Source of the DNA: Zelonia costaricensis
Lineage: Eukaryota; Euglenozoa; Kinetoplastea; Trypanosomatida; Trypanosomatidae
Length of the DNA stretch: 64,000 nucleotides
Assembly: GCA_030849075.1 (NCBI GenBank)
Contig: JASAOO010003496.1
Coordinates: 1-64,000, forward strand
Direction: 5' to 3'
In this document: positions 50,776 through 61,142 of the stretch, piece after piece
How positions within the stretch are numbered: the first letter of the stretch is position 1
Layout: the number at the start of each line of letters is the position of its first letter
Program-made: the position numbers and the translations under genes
The notes under the pieces: model-generated
Seen by the model: the letters and a program-made list of their open reading frames with translations, nothing else
Told to the model about the DNA's origin: nothing
Database searches by the model: none

Positions 50776-53550
50776 TCACTGGAAGCCGTACCGCTCGTAC
50801 AGCGTCTTGCGGGTCTGCTCCGTGCACGTCGCCAGCGCCTGCCGCCACGTGTTGGCGTTCACGCGCGAGGCGTTGCCCAGCAGGTCGCGAATCATGCGGC
50901 CCGTCTCGACGCCCTCAACCGCCACCGAGCAGGCGAGGTCGCAGAAGACGATGAGGTCGTTGAGTGCAATGCTTGGATTCGACTGGACCGCCATCAGAAA
51001 CCCGTTCGTGCTCGCCTCGAGCAGCGACGTGGAATCCCGGATGTTGCGCACGTAGCGGCAGAACACGCCGGCAAACTGCTCCACCGAGCAACCCGACTTG
51101 CTCTCCAAATCAGCGTCCACGTAGAGCATCACGCCGAGGCACAGTGAGACGTTCTCGGCCATGTTGCGCAGGTCCGACGTGATGTTCGTCTTGCTGAGCA
51201 CGCCCACGAGTAGGGCAAACAGCTGGGCCATGGCCGGCATCGACTGCAGCGTCGGTGCACCGGCACCGTCCACCTGGTGCTCCAGCAGGTTGCACAGCGA
51301 CCACGCCACGTTGCTCACAACACTCATGCTCGACTCGTCAGCCATGCGGACGTTCTGGATGGCGAGGTCGCAGAACTGGGGCATCACCTTCTGCACGTGC
51401 ATGGGGCACGTGCGGGCGACATCGCTGGCGATGCAGAAGCCGTTCTGCCGCACATTCGCCGACGCATCGCTCATCATCGTCAGCATGAGCTGCGTGAACG
51501 TCGGCTCGTTCTGCGCCACGAGCGGCTCCATGCCGGACCCCATCGCGTCGAAGAGTCCGGAGAGCAGCACCCCCGACGTGACGATGAACTCCTCGTCGGG
51601 AAGCACGTCACCCGCCTGCGCGGCGGCCACGCGCAGCTGCATCTGCTCGCGCAGGAGGCCGAACGCGCGGTTGAACATGTCAACCACCATGGGCTGCATC
51701 GCGGCGCCAAGAGTGGCGCTCACGGTCCCCATGCAGTCGAACAGGCTCCACAGCAGCGGGCTGTCGTTGGGCGTCTCAGCCCAGAGGCGGCCCAGCGGGG
51801 CCAGCAGGACCCCAACGAGGCCCTCGCCGTTGCGCACCGCCTCGCCAATGCACTCGCACACCCTCTGCACCGCCTCGAAGAGCAGCACGCGGTTCTTGAG
51901 CTGGTAGGCGCCAAAGCACGTCGCAATAGTGTTGACGATCGCAGGGGCCGCCGCGTCCATCTGTCCCTCGTCCGCCTTCCTCAGCACATCGCGCAGCGCC
52001 TCGACGGCGCTGCCCTGCACCATCTTGGAGGGGTTCTCCATCTTGCCAAGAATGCAACGCGTCAGCCGCTCCAGCATCGGCGGGTTGGACAGGTAGTACG
52101 CGGCGAGCTGGGTGCAGGTCCAGAGCGTCGTGGAGACGACCAGGAAGTGCGTCTCCGGGGCCTCGAGCAGCTTCAGCAGCATCTCGCAGATGTCTGGCAG
52201 GAACGGCGTCAGGGACTCGTAGCAGCCCTCGCAGAAGGCGCCCAGCGCAACCACGCCGGCCTCGGGCTTGCGCCAGTCGGACGCGCCGGCCTGGACCATG
52301 GCCTCGACAGACTGCAGCACCGGCAGGAGCACGACGTCGCCGTAGTACTGGCTAATCTCGTCCAGCGTCAGCGCCGAGACCCGGCGCAGGTTCCACTCCT
52401 CCACCTCCTCGTCGTCATCGCCGTCGTCCTCGTCTTCGCCACCGTTCTCGCCGGCGTTCTCACCGCCGCTGTTGCGGGCGTTGTGGTCCGTGTAGTGGCG
52501 CGGGCGAATGGCGTCCATCTTGTCCGGCACCTGCCAGTCCGTCGCGCTGGCCTGCAGCATGCCAATCTCCATGTCGGAGTACACGATAGCCTGGATGAGG
52601 ACCGGAATGATCTCGAGCACGGTCGACTGCGCCAGCTCCGCGAAGTGCGGGAAGTGCAGGATGGCGCGCCAGAACTCCGTCGCCTCGATGCGAAGGTTCT
52701 CCGCGTCGGCGCTCGCCGAGGCGCCGCCGTTGCCCGACACGGTGGCCTGATACATGAGCTGGCCAATCTGGCGGAACAGGTTGTCGTCGATCTCTTGGTA
52801 GAAAGTCAGCGAAAGGACGATGCAGCGGATGCTCAGCGTGGCGATCGCCTGCGAAAGAGGGGCGCTGAGGTTGTCGAAGCAAGCCTGCACCACGCTCAGC
52901 ACGCTGCCCTGCAGGCTGCGGTGCGTGTCGCTGTTGAAGTCCATACCAGCCAGCTCCAGAATCGGCCCGACAATCTCAAACGCCTTCATGCGTATCTCAA
53001 CCGCGTCGGCGCCGGTCGTGCCGAAGGTGGTGGAGGTGAGGTACGGCAGGGCGGCGAGCAGCACCGGCCGCGTCAGCTGCGCGGCATCGAGCAGCGTCAC
53101 GGCGTCGTCGACGATGTACGACAGCGTGCGGATCGCACCGTGCACCGCGTTGAGGTCGGTGCTCCGTTGGGTGATGATCGCGCCAAGCTGGCGCACCACC
53201 GCCTCAACTGGCCAGAGCCCCTCGCGTACGGCTACGCTGATAATGCTGCCCGCAACGTTGCGGATGATGCGCTGTGGGTCGACGATGGCGTGCTCGCACA
53301 CGGCGGTCTGCAGGTGCGTGTTCTGCGCGCAGGCCGGATTGCCGAGACTGTTCTTGAGCTGGAACCCGACGAGCTGGCGCCCGCGCAGGTCGGCCTGCGG
53401 CGACACGAAAATCTCAGCACAGCTGGAGAAGTACTGAGTGGGGTTGCCCTTGAGCTGCTGGAGCTGCATTTCACCCTGGTGCCGCGTCTCGGCCACTGGG
53501 CTCGAGGCCGCCGCCAACGCGGCGAGAATCTGCGGTGCCACCGAGGCCAT
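50776..53550 (-). CDS. Transportin / karyopherin beta-2 nuclear import receptor
   Basis: This 924-residue HEAT-repeat protein carries cargo with PY-type signals through the nuclear pore in a Ran-dependent cycle. The N-terminal importin region (QLKNSL, then IRNVAGSIIS at about 96-105) is the Ran-binding part. DKMDAIRPRHYTDH at about 343-356 and VEEWNLRRVSAL at about 383-394 flank an acidic loop (EDEDDGDDDEE) that matches the H8 loop of transportin-1, which releases cargo on Ran binding. Length (human transportin about 890) and end-to-end helical pattern agree. The start ATG directly follows candidate AGs, with no upstream in-frame ATG needed. Confidence 0.94.
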   Translation of the reverse strand: MASVAPQILAALAAASSPVAETRHQGEMQLQQLKGNPTQYFSSCAEIFVSPQADLRGRQLVGFQLKNSLGNPACAQNTHLQTAVCEHAIVDPQRIIRNVAGSIISVAVREGLWPVEAVVRQLGAIITQRSTDLNAVHGAIRTLSYIVDDAVTLLDAAQLTRPVLLAALPYLTSTTFGTTGADAVEIRMKAFEIVGPILELAGMDFNSDTHRSLQGSVLSVVQACFDNLSAPLSQAIATLSIRCIVLSLTFYQEIDDNLFRQIGQLMYQATVSGNGGASASADAENLRIEATEFWRAILHFPHFAELAQSTVLEIIPVLIQAIVYSDMEIGMLQASATDWQVPDKMDAIRPRHYTDHNARNSGGENAGENGGEDEDDGDDDEEVEEWNLRRVSALTLDEISQYYGDVVLLPVLQSVEAMVQAGASDWRKPEAGVVALGAFCEGCYESLTPFLPDICEMLLKLLEAPETHFLVVSTTLWTCTQLAAYYLSNPPMLERLTRCILGKMENPSKMVQGSAVEALRDVLRKADEGQMDAAAPAIVNTIATCFGAYQLKNRVLLFEAVQRVCECIGEAVRNGEGLVGVLLAPLGRLWAETPNDSPLLWSLFDCMGTVSATLGAAMQPMVVDMFNRAFGLLREQMQLRVAAAQAGDVLPDEEFIVTSGVLLSGLFDAMGSGMEPLVAQNEPTFTQLMLTMMSDASANVRQNGFCIASDVARTCPMHVQKVMPQFCDLAIQNVRMADESSMSVVSNVAWSLCNLLEHQVDGAGAPTLQSMPAMAQLFALLVGVLSKTNITSDLRNMAENVSLCLGVMLYVDADLESKSGCSVEQFAGVFCRYVRNIRDSTSLLEASTNGFLMAVQSNPSIALNDLIVFCDLACSVAVEGVETGRMIRDLLGNASRVNANTWRQALATCTEQTRKTLYERYGFQ

Positions 53551-53553
53551 CGG

Positions 53554-53577
53554 CTAGGGAGACGAGAGGAAAGTGCT
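53554..53577 (-). promoter_or_regulatory. Predicted spliced-leader acceptor region for transportin
   Basis: Two AGs (53576-53577, TTTTCAAG; 53554-53555, TCCCTAG) follow C/T tracts just upstream of the ATG at 53550. One of them is probably the acceptor, giving a 5' UTR of 3 to 25 nt. Confidence 0.55.
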
Positions 53578-54846
53578 TGAAAAGGGAATGGGAGGGAGGG
53601 GTGTGGGGGGCCGCGCACGGCGGGAAAACGTGCGCAAGGTGCTCACGTGTTGGCGAGACTCTGGAACAAGAGGTCTTCAAAGCTCACGACGGGGGAGGAG
53701 GGAGGGGAGGGGGGCTGTGCTCGTGAAACGAAGCAGTGAGCAGTGCGTGAAGTGGTTGTCCGAGAAGAACTCACAAGCCCGAACACGCAGACACAGACAC
53801 ACACGCAAGCAGACGAGCGTGGCGCACACGTCAAACGCAGCTGCAGAGAGACCGAGCAAGAGCACAGGTTGACGCTGCAACGAGGCGGACAGCAGTGCTG
53901 TGAAAAAGGCAAAGAGAAAGCGCAGTGCTACGGCAGAGAGCAGAACAGAAGCGTGGAAGATGGCAGTCGCGGAGCAGGCGACGAGAGCGCGCGGGGAGCT
54001 GCACAGGCAGACAAAGCTCGGTGTGCGTTGTTCCTCGCGTCGCCTTGGCGATCGTGCGTACCCGCCCACTTTTTTATTATTCTTCTTCTTCTCTCCTATA
54101 CTGCTGGCTCGCGTACACGGACAGCTCGCTCAGGTAGTGCAGAGAAGGCGGACGCGGGGTTTTCAACCTCCGCACTTTTTGTTCTTTTTCTTGGTTTTTG
54201 CACGCGGGTTCGGACTTCCTTGACGAGGTCACACACCCAGGTGCGTGTGCGCGCCGCCGGAGGAGCGAAGCCGCGTTGTGATGGAGGCGACTGCGTGTGT
54301 GGAGGAGTGTGTATGTGTAAGGGTGCGCAAGAGTTCCGCAGGTGTGAAGGCGGCGCGGAAGCACAAGAAGGGTACGAGGGGGGGAAACAGAGGAGCGCTC
54401 AAGTAAAGACCACATCCGCCGTCGCTTCCATTTTTCATGTTTTCTCGCTGGCGCTCTCCTCGAGCAAAGCTACCGGCGGCTCGACTTCTCGGCTGAGCAG
54501 TTAGCCCCATCGTCACAGAGCGTGCCCTTCCGGATGAGCGGGGTGCGTGAGACGCGACAAGAGGGCAGGAATCGGGTTCTCGACGAGGCCCCCGACCGAC
54601 CGACTTATGAACACACACCGCACGCACCACACCGTCATTGGGACGCGCAATGTGCACGACCGCAACTCTCACGCCGAGGCTGCCATGCACGGCGACGAGT
54701 TGCCGAGCTGGAGGGAGGGAGGAGGGGGGGGGCAAGTGCATCTGGTCGAGCAACGCCTCGTCGTGCAACAGGGCCCACGCAGGACCACACCCTCGAGTGC
54801 GAAGACTTGCCTGGGTGTCTCTGTCCTCGCATGTACACCGCTCGCT

Positions 54847-54847
<1 letters not shown>

Positions 54848-54882
<35 letters not shown>
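54848..54882. repeat. (GT)n dinucleotide microsatellite
   Basis: About seventeen perfect GT units in spacer DNA. Confidence 0.92.
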
Positions 54883-54883
<1 letters not shown>

Positions 54884-57021
54884 TGTGCGCTACTCGCTTG
54901 TGGTACTTGTCTTTTTTGTTTTCTCTTTTGTTTTTTGGAAGGAGGGTAGGGAGATCATCTGCTTTCTTTTTGTGTTTGAGCATCAAGTCTACGAACATGG
55001 AGAAGAAAAACAACGGCAGGCAAGCCCGAAGCTGGTGGTAGTGGATGAGGGGACACACAGACACACACGCGCACGCACAGAGAGTAGAGTAGAGGAGAGA
55101 AGGTACGGTTGAAAACCGGCGGACGACGTGAGTAAGACAGACAGAGAGAGAAAAGGTCAGAAAGAAAGCAAGATTCAGCCTCAAGAAAGGAAGAGTCAAA
55201 CGCACAGAGCCAAACAACAACAACAACAATCAAAGGGAAAAAAAACACAAGCACGCGAACACACGGAGGGGGCACGACACGAGGAAACGAGAAGAGGAAA
55301 GAAGGAGGCAGACGACTCTGCCACCCTTCAACGGCACCCAAACCCCCCTAAAAAAGAACGCGTACTTACAGAGACACAAAGGAAGATGAGGAGAGTATTC
55401 CACCAGACAAGGTAAGCCGAGAATGTGAGTTGTAGACGCACACATACACACAAACACAAGCACGCGCACTCAAAGCTGAGGACAAACGTGGCGTACACAA
55501 ATCCACACACCCACACAAAAGCTGAAAAGGACAAAGCATAAGAAACCTGTGTCCCACCGACACGGCAGCATAGCACGCACAGACGTCCGCCGGAAAAAAA
55601 AAACCCCAAGCAAAGAAAGATCCCAGAAAGAAACACACAAACACGAGGCTACGGGGGAGGGAAGACCACCGATGAAGGAGCGAGAATGGAACACGGAGAG
55701 CGAGTAGAGGGCATCCTCTTGCCTCAGAGCAAACAAAGCAAACTCTAGTGCACGTGAATATAGGCGAAACAAGAAAAGAAAGAGAAACACTGCGGTAAAA
55801 CAAAACAAAAAAAGGTGAAAGACGTGGTGGCCAAGCGAACACAGGCAATAGTAAGAAGGGATTCCGCCACCCTTTGCGGAAGAGACAGGATGGCGACAAC
55901 CCACGCTGGCAAGGAGGGGGGAACAGCCAGAGAGCGAAAGAGAGAGAGTAAGGCGACGCAGTGCTCTTGGAAGTATTACGATGACGAGGGAGCGGGCGCG
56001 GGGGGGGGGAGGGGGTAGCACTCGATCCGCCCAAATACGTGCACACACACACACACAAACGCACCACACGGGAAGAGGGGGTGGGAAGAAAGCCGAGAGC
56101 GCGGTGGTGGCTCGCAAGAGAGAGAGTGAGCCTCACCTTGCGCGCGCACGTGCCACGCATCCCTATTGGGACTCTTTTTTTTTCTTTTCCTTTTCTTGGC
56201 AGCGCACAGTGGAGGTCCCTTGTCGTGCTGGTCATGCACGCACCCCCCCCCCCCTCCCCCCGGTTTTATCTTGGGCCTGCTAGCAAGACGAAAGGAGAAG
56301 AAAAGAGAAGCGAGGGAGCGGGGGGACAGGATAGCCGCGGAGACGCGCAATTGAAGAGGCGAGGAGGAGAGGCGCAGCACCCAGGCCAGGGACAGCTCAC
56401 AAGCACACGAGACAAACGCCAAGAATCGAAGAGCTCGCACAGCTGCAATGCGTCCTTTCAAAAGAGAGCAAGACGTGTTAGGGGGGGGGGAAGGAAGGCG
56501 ATCTGGGGTGAAGGTGCCCGCAGGAAGGGATGCAGGCGATGGGCCTCGTCCCACCGTCCCGCCGCCTGCGTCCCGGTAAAAGAGAGAGAGGAGGTGACCA
56601 CACACTCTGATAGCAGAAGCAGGAGTCGGCAACGAAGACCAGAAACCACGTGGCGCGCCGCCCAGCTGTGAAGGCATAGGAGTGCGCAAGTGGCACGGAA
56701 TGGATCGCATGCACGAAGGGGAGGGGAGGCGAAAGGGGGAGAGTGACGCAACGCGCATCAGAGTACGTCGGCGTCCGCCGCGTGCTGACGGCAGCCAGAA
56801 TGAAAAATGTGAGAGGAGAAGCGCGAGCTACCGGCAGACGCGTGAGTGGGCACAAAGCCGATTCCACCACCACCCCAGACCCGTCAACCCCTACCGTCGC
56901 GCACCGCGTGCAGCAAAGCCCCTCTGTGGCGCCCATGTCTCAGGCACCGCAACTCATGCTTGATACGCACCCGCCGCCCACGACTCCGCCCCGTGTCTAG
57001 CTCCCTTCCTGTGTAGAATGT

Positions 57022-57051
57022 GTGCGGGGTGTGCGGCCACACACCCCGCAC
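57022..57051. repeat. 12-bp perfect inverted repeat with 6-nt loop
   Basis: GTGCGGGGTGTG and its exact reverse complement are separated by CGGCCA. The right arm overlaps the first 68-bp direct-repeat copy by 3 nt. It could form a stable hairpin in DNA or RNA. Confidence 0.8.
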
Positions 57052-57116
57052 GACGAGGACAAGCGCAGTTCCGCAAAGTGAGAAGAGGAGGCGAGTGCGG
57101 AATCTCGCGAAGGGAA
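57049..57116. repeat. First copy of a 68-bp direct repeat next to the ambiguous base
   Basis: This copy begins CACGACGAGG and ends AAGGGAA, and is identical to 57121-57188. The two are separated by one N and CCC. The exact identity next to an N suggests a contig-joining artefact rather than a biological duplication. Confidence 0.85.
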
Positions 57117-57117
57117 N
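57117..57117. other. Ambiguous base (N)
   Basis: The only undetermined base in the window, lying between two identical 68-bp copies. It may mark an unresolved gap of unknown length. Confidence 0.95.
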
Positions 57118-57120
57118 CCC

Positions 57121-57188
57121 CACGACGAGGACAAGCGCAGTTCCGCAAAGTGAGAAGAGGAGGCGAGTGCGGAATCTCGCGAAGGGAA
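57121..57188. repeat. Second copy of the 68-bp direct repeat
   Basis: Identical to 57049-57116. Sequence continues past this copy without interruption. Confidence 0.85.
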
Positions 57189-58302
57189 AGAGGAGCGCCG
57201 TCGCGCTCCCCGAGCTGCCGAAGGCCCTCTGGTTAGTGCACGCTCCTCGATACACACGACACACACACACAACCAAGTACACACACGGGCGGAGAGGGGC
57301 AAGACAAGAGGAAGTAGGAGTGCGGCGGTGCGGCCAACGCCTGACAATGCAAGTGGCAGAGGAAGGGAAATCGAGGCAGCGCAGGGGACAAGTGAAATGA
57401 CGAGAGGGCAGAAGGTGAAAAAGCGGGAGAACGGCGGAGGAGGAGGGGTGGCGAAAGTGGAGGGGGGAGAGAGAAGGGGTGGGGAAGGGGGGGGGGGCAC
57501 AGCCATGGCTCAACAGGACGTGGGGGACGGGTGGAGGGGGGAGAGAAGTGTAGGGCGCACCAAAAAACACGCATACACACATACACACACACACACATAC
57601 AGAGAGAAAACACAAAAGGCATGGCCGGCAGTAGAAGAACAAAAGGGAGAGACGGAACGGGATGCACATCAGCGGGGGTCTGCTCGGTGACTCCGAAATA
57701 ATAATAAAATGGAGGAAGGTAGGCGCAAAGCACACAAAGGAAAACCAGAAGGGGAGGGGCACAAGAGCCGCGTACATCGGAAACTAGCAGAGGTGGCGAA
57801 AGGGGGAGAAAAAGGATGTCGGCTGCCATTCGAACTGAAAGGACAAGTACAAGACGTGGAAAGGCAGCAAAACGCGGCAGTAGCTGAAAGAGAGAGAGAG
57901 ACATCAACCCAGTATGCTTCACCCACGCACGCACACATCTGTGCGTGAGCTGGCAGAAGGGGGGGGAAGGGGGGGGAGGCAGATTCAACGCTGGAGGAGG
58001 TCGCGGCGGAAAGACTACAAGAGCGCAAAGCGTCGATGGCCGAGGAACGAGAGCACGCCACGGCTTCGCATACCTGCAGGAGGAAAAAAAAAGGCACTGG
58101 CACATGTATGTGCGTGCGATGGTGAGGCCGAGGGGAGGGGCAGGCGAGAGGGAGAGCTGTCGAAATTGCCGAAGAAAAAGAGGGGAGCAGGCGCATCGGG
58201 TCCTGACAATTCCATTGCAGCTTCGGCACCCTATTCCAACCTGGCCAGCATCAGCATGCGTGCGAGAAGGAGGAGAGGGCAGCATAGCAGCTGCCTGCCC
58301 AG

Positions 58303-58322
58303 ACACACACACACACACACAC
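58303..58322. repeat. (AC)n dinucleotide microsatellite
   Basis: About ten AC units in the long spacer upstream of transportin. Confidence 0.85.
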
Positions 58323-58774
58323 AAACACACATACACACGCCCACGTGAGGCGCAAAGTGGCAAGGAGAAAACAGCGATACTGCGGGGACGTGTACACGGC
58401 GCAGTGCCCCCGCGCTGCCGTCCTCGCCTGCGCATTCCTTCCGTTCTTGTTGTCTTGTTGCGTCGCCAACCTCTCGTGCAACGCCCACAGTTTGCGCCAA
58501 CGTACATGCATCGCAAGCACCCATCCATGCACACCCACCCTCACCGAGAGCGGCAAAGCAACAAAAATGCGAGAGGCGTGGTTGCGCACAACACGACCTC
58601 GTTGTGGTGTCGCCTGTGCCAAGCAAACAAACACAAACAGAAAAAGAGCCACGAGGCCACCGGTAGACGCCGGAGTTCTTTTTCCCCCATTTTCTTCGTC
58701 CGACTTGCGTTTATCCCTCACTCCTCTTCCTCCTTTGAGTGCTCTCACAATTCGCAGCACGCTGAGTTTGTGTT

Positions 58775-58777
<3 letters not shown>

Positions 58778-58812
<35 letters not shown>
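58778..58812. repeat. (GT)n dinucleotide microsatellite
   Basis: About seventeen GT units, together with the run at 54848-54882 one of the two longest in this spacer. Confidence 0.92.
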
Positions 58813-58814
<2 letters not shown>

Positions 58815-59667
58815 GTCTCGGGGAGGGAGGGGGGCAGCTGGAGATGGGGGGAGGAGCCGTCGCTGCACTGCCTGAGTGCGTGCAACAAGCAGGAGAAAGT
58901 AAAACCAAAAGAGAGCCAGGAAACGGAAGAACCTAAGTAGTCACGCGCGAAGACAAGAAAACAAAATGGAAAAGAGAATGTCAGAAGATGAGAGAGAGAC
59001 ACACACAACGCAAATCCGGGGAAGTACTGAGGAGAGGGACACAAAGAAGGAGTGTGGAAACAAACAAGCAAACAAGGGCGTGCGCGTACCGCTGACGAGC
59101 CGGTTTTGGCAAAAAGGCAGTGCCGCTGCGGAAGCGGAGGTGGCGGGAGGCCAGGCCATGCGAGGTGAGCAGGGCGGGGTGGGGCAGTGTGCTTGAGCGT
59201 GGACGGAAAGGCGATTCCCGACGATGTGGACTGGCAAAAGGGTGCCCACAATGCGAGAGAGTGAGACAGAGGAGGGGGTGGGGAAATCGGGGGGGGGGAG
59301 ACCAAAACGCACAAGGGAAGCGAAGGAATTCAAAAGCGGGGGAGGAGGAAGAGGAGGTGGAGGAGAAGGGGGGTAGAAGAGGAAGGGAAAGGAAGGTGAA
59401 ATGGTGAAGTGAGGAAAAGCGGCTGACCACAAAGCTGAGCACGAAGAACACATCACGTAGACGGTGAGTGGCGCCGCGCGGTCAAAGGGGGGAAAGGAGG
59501 AGGCCCACAAACAAAGGCACTAATGCGCTCGCAGAGATTGCACAAAAAGGGGGGAACAGAGCCTCTTCGCGCTGGCAGTTGCGCGGGCCCACAACATCAC
59601 AAAGTGAGAGGCGAGCCCGTGCTGCACACAAACAAGAAGGGTGACGCAGCGGAGCACAAGTAAGCCA

Positions 59668-59693
59668 CCACACACACACACACACACACACAA
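59668..59693. repeat. (CA)n dinucleotide microsatellite
   Basis: About twelve CA units in the long spacer, in the part nearer the kinase gene. Confidence 0.9.
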
Positions 59694-61142
59694 ACACGCA
59701 CACGCACACAAAAGGGGAGAGAAGCAAACGAAGAACACAGAAAAAACACAAACACGGTTTGCGTTGGTGCCTTCGGGCTACACATACATAGTTGTGAATG
59801 TGGACAGACAAGCAGGGAGAAAAAAAAAAGACGCTGTCATGCTCAGGTGAAGCGAAACGCTGCCCTCTCCCCGCACACGTCGCTGTGTGCAACTCCGTGT
59901 TCATTTTCCCGTTGTTCATGTGACGACTTGATTCCCTGCTGACGCCGATGGTGCGCCACCCATTTCGACTCCCCTGCAAAAACAAGCCCCCTCTTGTGTG
60001 CCTGCCTCGCTGTCGCCATTCCACCGCCGCAACGGCAACCACGCACGCACGCACGCACACACGCGCACGCGTACACATAGGCCTCACCGGCACGACGTCA
60101 CTAGGCAAAGCCAAGTAGTGGACAGAGTCTGCGCCAACACTCCGTGGAGCAAATAAAAAAAGAAGAAGCAGAAGGAGTGTGCCGAGCGCAATTGCAAGCG
60201 CGTGAGGAGTGGGGCAGCGCTGAAGGCGGTGAAGTCATCTCGGTTGCAGCGAGGGAGGGAGACGTGGGGGGTGCAGCGTGCGGAGGGCGAGCCCAAGAGG
60301 AGGAGGAGGAAGAAAGAGGGGGAGATGTGGGATGGAAAGGGAGAGGTGGAGGTGGGGCTCGTCGTGCCTGCCTGCAAGCAGGAGCACAGCGCGGCGATGC
60401 ACTTGCGGGATCGGAATAAGGCAAGGGAATCTGGCAAGCGGGAGAAGAGGAGGGATGACGCGACGCGACAGCAGCTTTTGCTGCGCTGCTGTCGATCGCC
60501 CACACCAGCAAACACACGTGCAAACACACAGACAAAGGGGCACCCGCGCTGACACATCTACTCCGTAAAATGAGGTCTCACCTAGCGGTGGGAGCGAGGA
60601 GGGAGGAGAATCACCATGACCAGGAGAACGAAGAGGAGTGAGGGGGAAGGAGGTAGGGAGGGGGGGGGGCATGTGATTCACAGCACATGAAGCGTGAACT
60701 CAGAGCATAGCGAGGACAAGGGGGGGAGGGAGAAATAGGGAGAAGGGGCACAAGGGAGGAGGGGGTGGAGCAGCGAGGGTGCGACGCAAGTCGTTGACGA
60801 AGGAAAAGAGAAAGGGAGAGAGAGAACCGAAGGAGGACGCGAGAATTGGGGGGCGGCGCTGCACTGCTCCAGTGGGGGTACACGGACGAGGACAGCGACG
60901 ACAACGAGGAGGAGGAGGAGGTCCCAGTGAACAATAGATGAAGCATGCGCTGTGAGGAGGTGACAGAGGAAGAAGGAGGAGGAGCCACAACGCAGGTAGC
61001 TTTTTTTGGTGGTGGTTGTTTCAAGGTGACGTCGCCCATCAGCGCACACGTGCCCAAGCGTGTGCACGCGGCTTCGAGAGAGCGAGTGAGGGACACACAA
61101 ACGCACGCGCACAGGGAGGGGAGAGGGAGGGGTCGCTATTGC

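Larger units (their letters stand above)
53551..61142. other. 7.6 kb region with no convincing protein gene
   Basis: The largest spacer in the window. The plus strand is purine-rich almost throughout. Open frames reach 433 codons (57233-58534, minus) but read as Cys/Val or Ser/Pro/Leu low-complexity sequence created by (GT)n and C/T tracts. Repeats lie at 54848-54882, 58303-58322, 58778-58812 and 59668-59693, and an assembly seam at 57049-57188. The interval should contain the kinase 3' UTR and the transportin leader. Its length leaves room for a non-coding RNA. Confidence 0.6.

Noticed and set aside
57233..58534. 433-codon minus-strand open frame in the long spacer
   Set aside because: Its translation is Cys/Val, Ser/Pro and Leu-rich low-complexity sequence from (GT)n and C/T tracts, with no conserved motif and no acceptor site clearly placed before its start.
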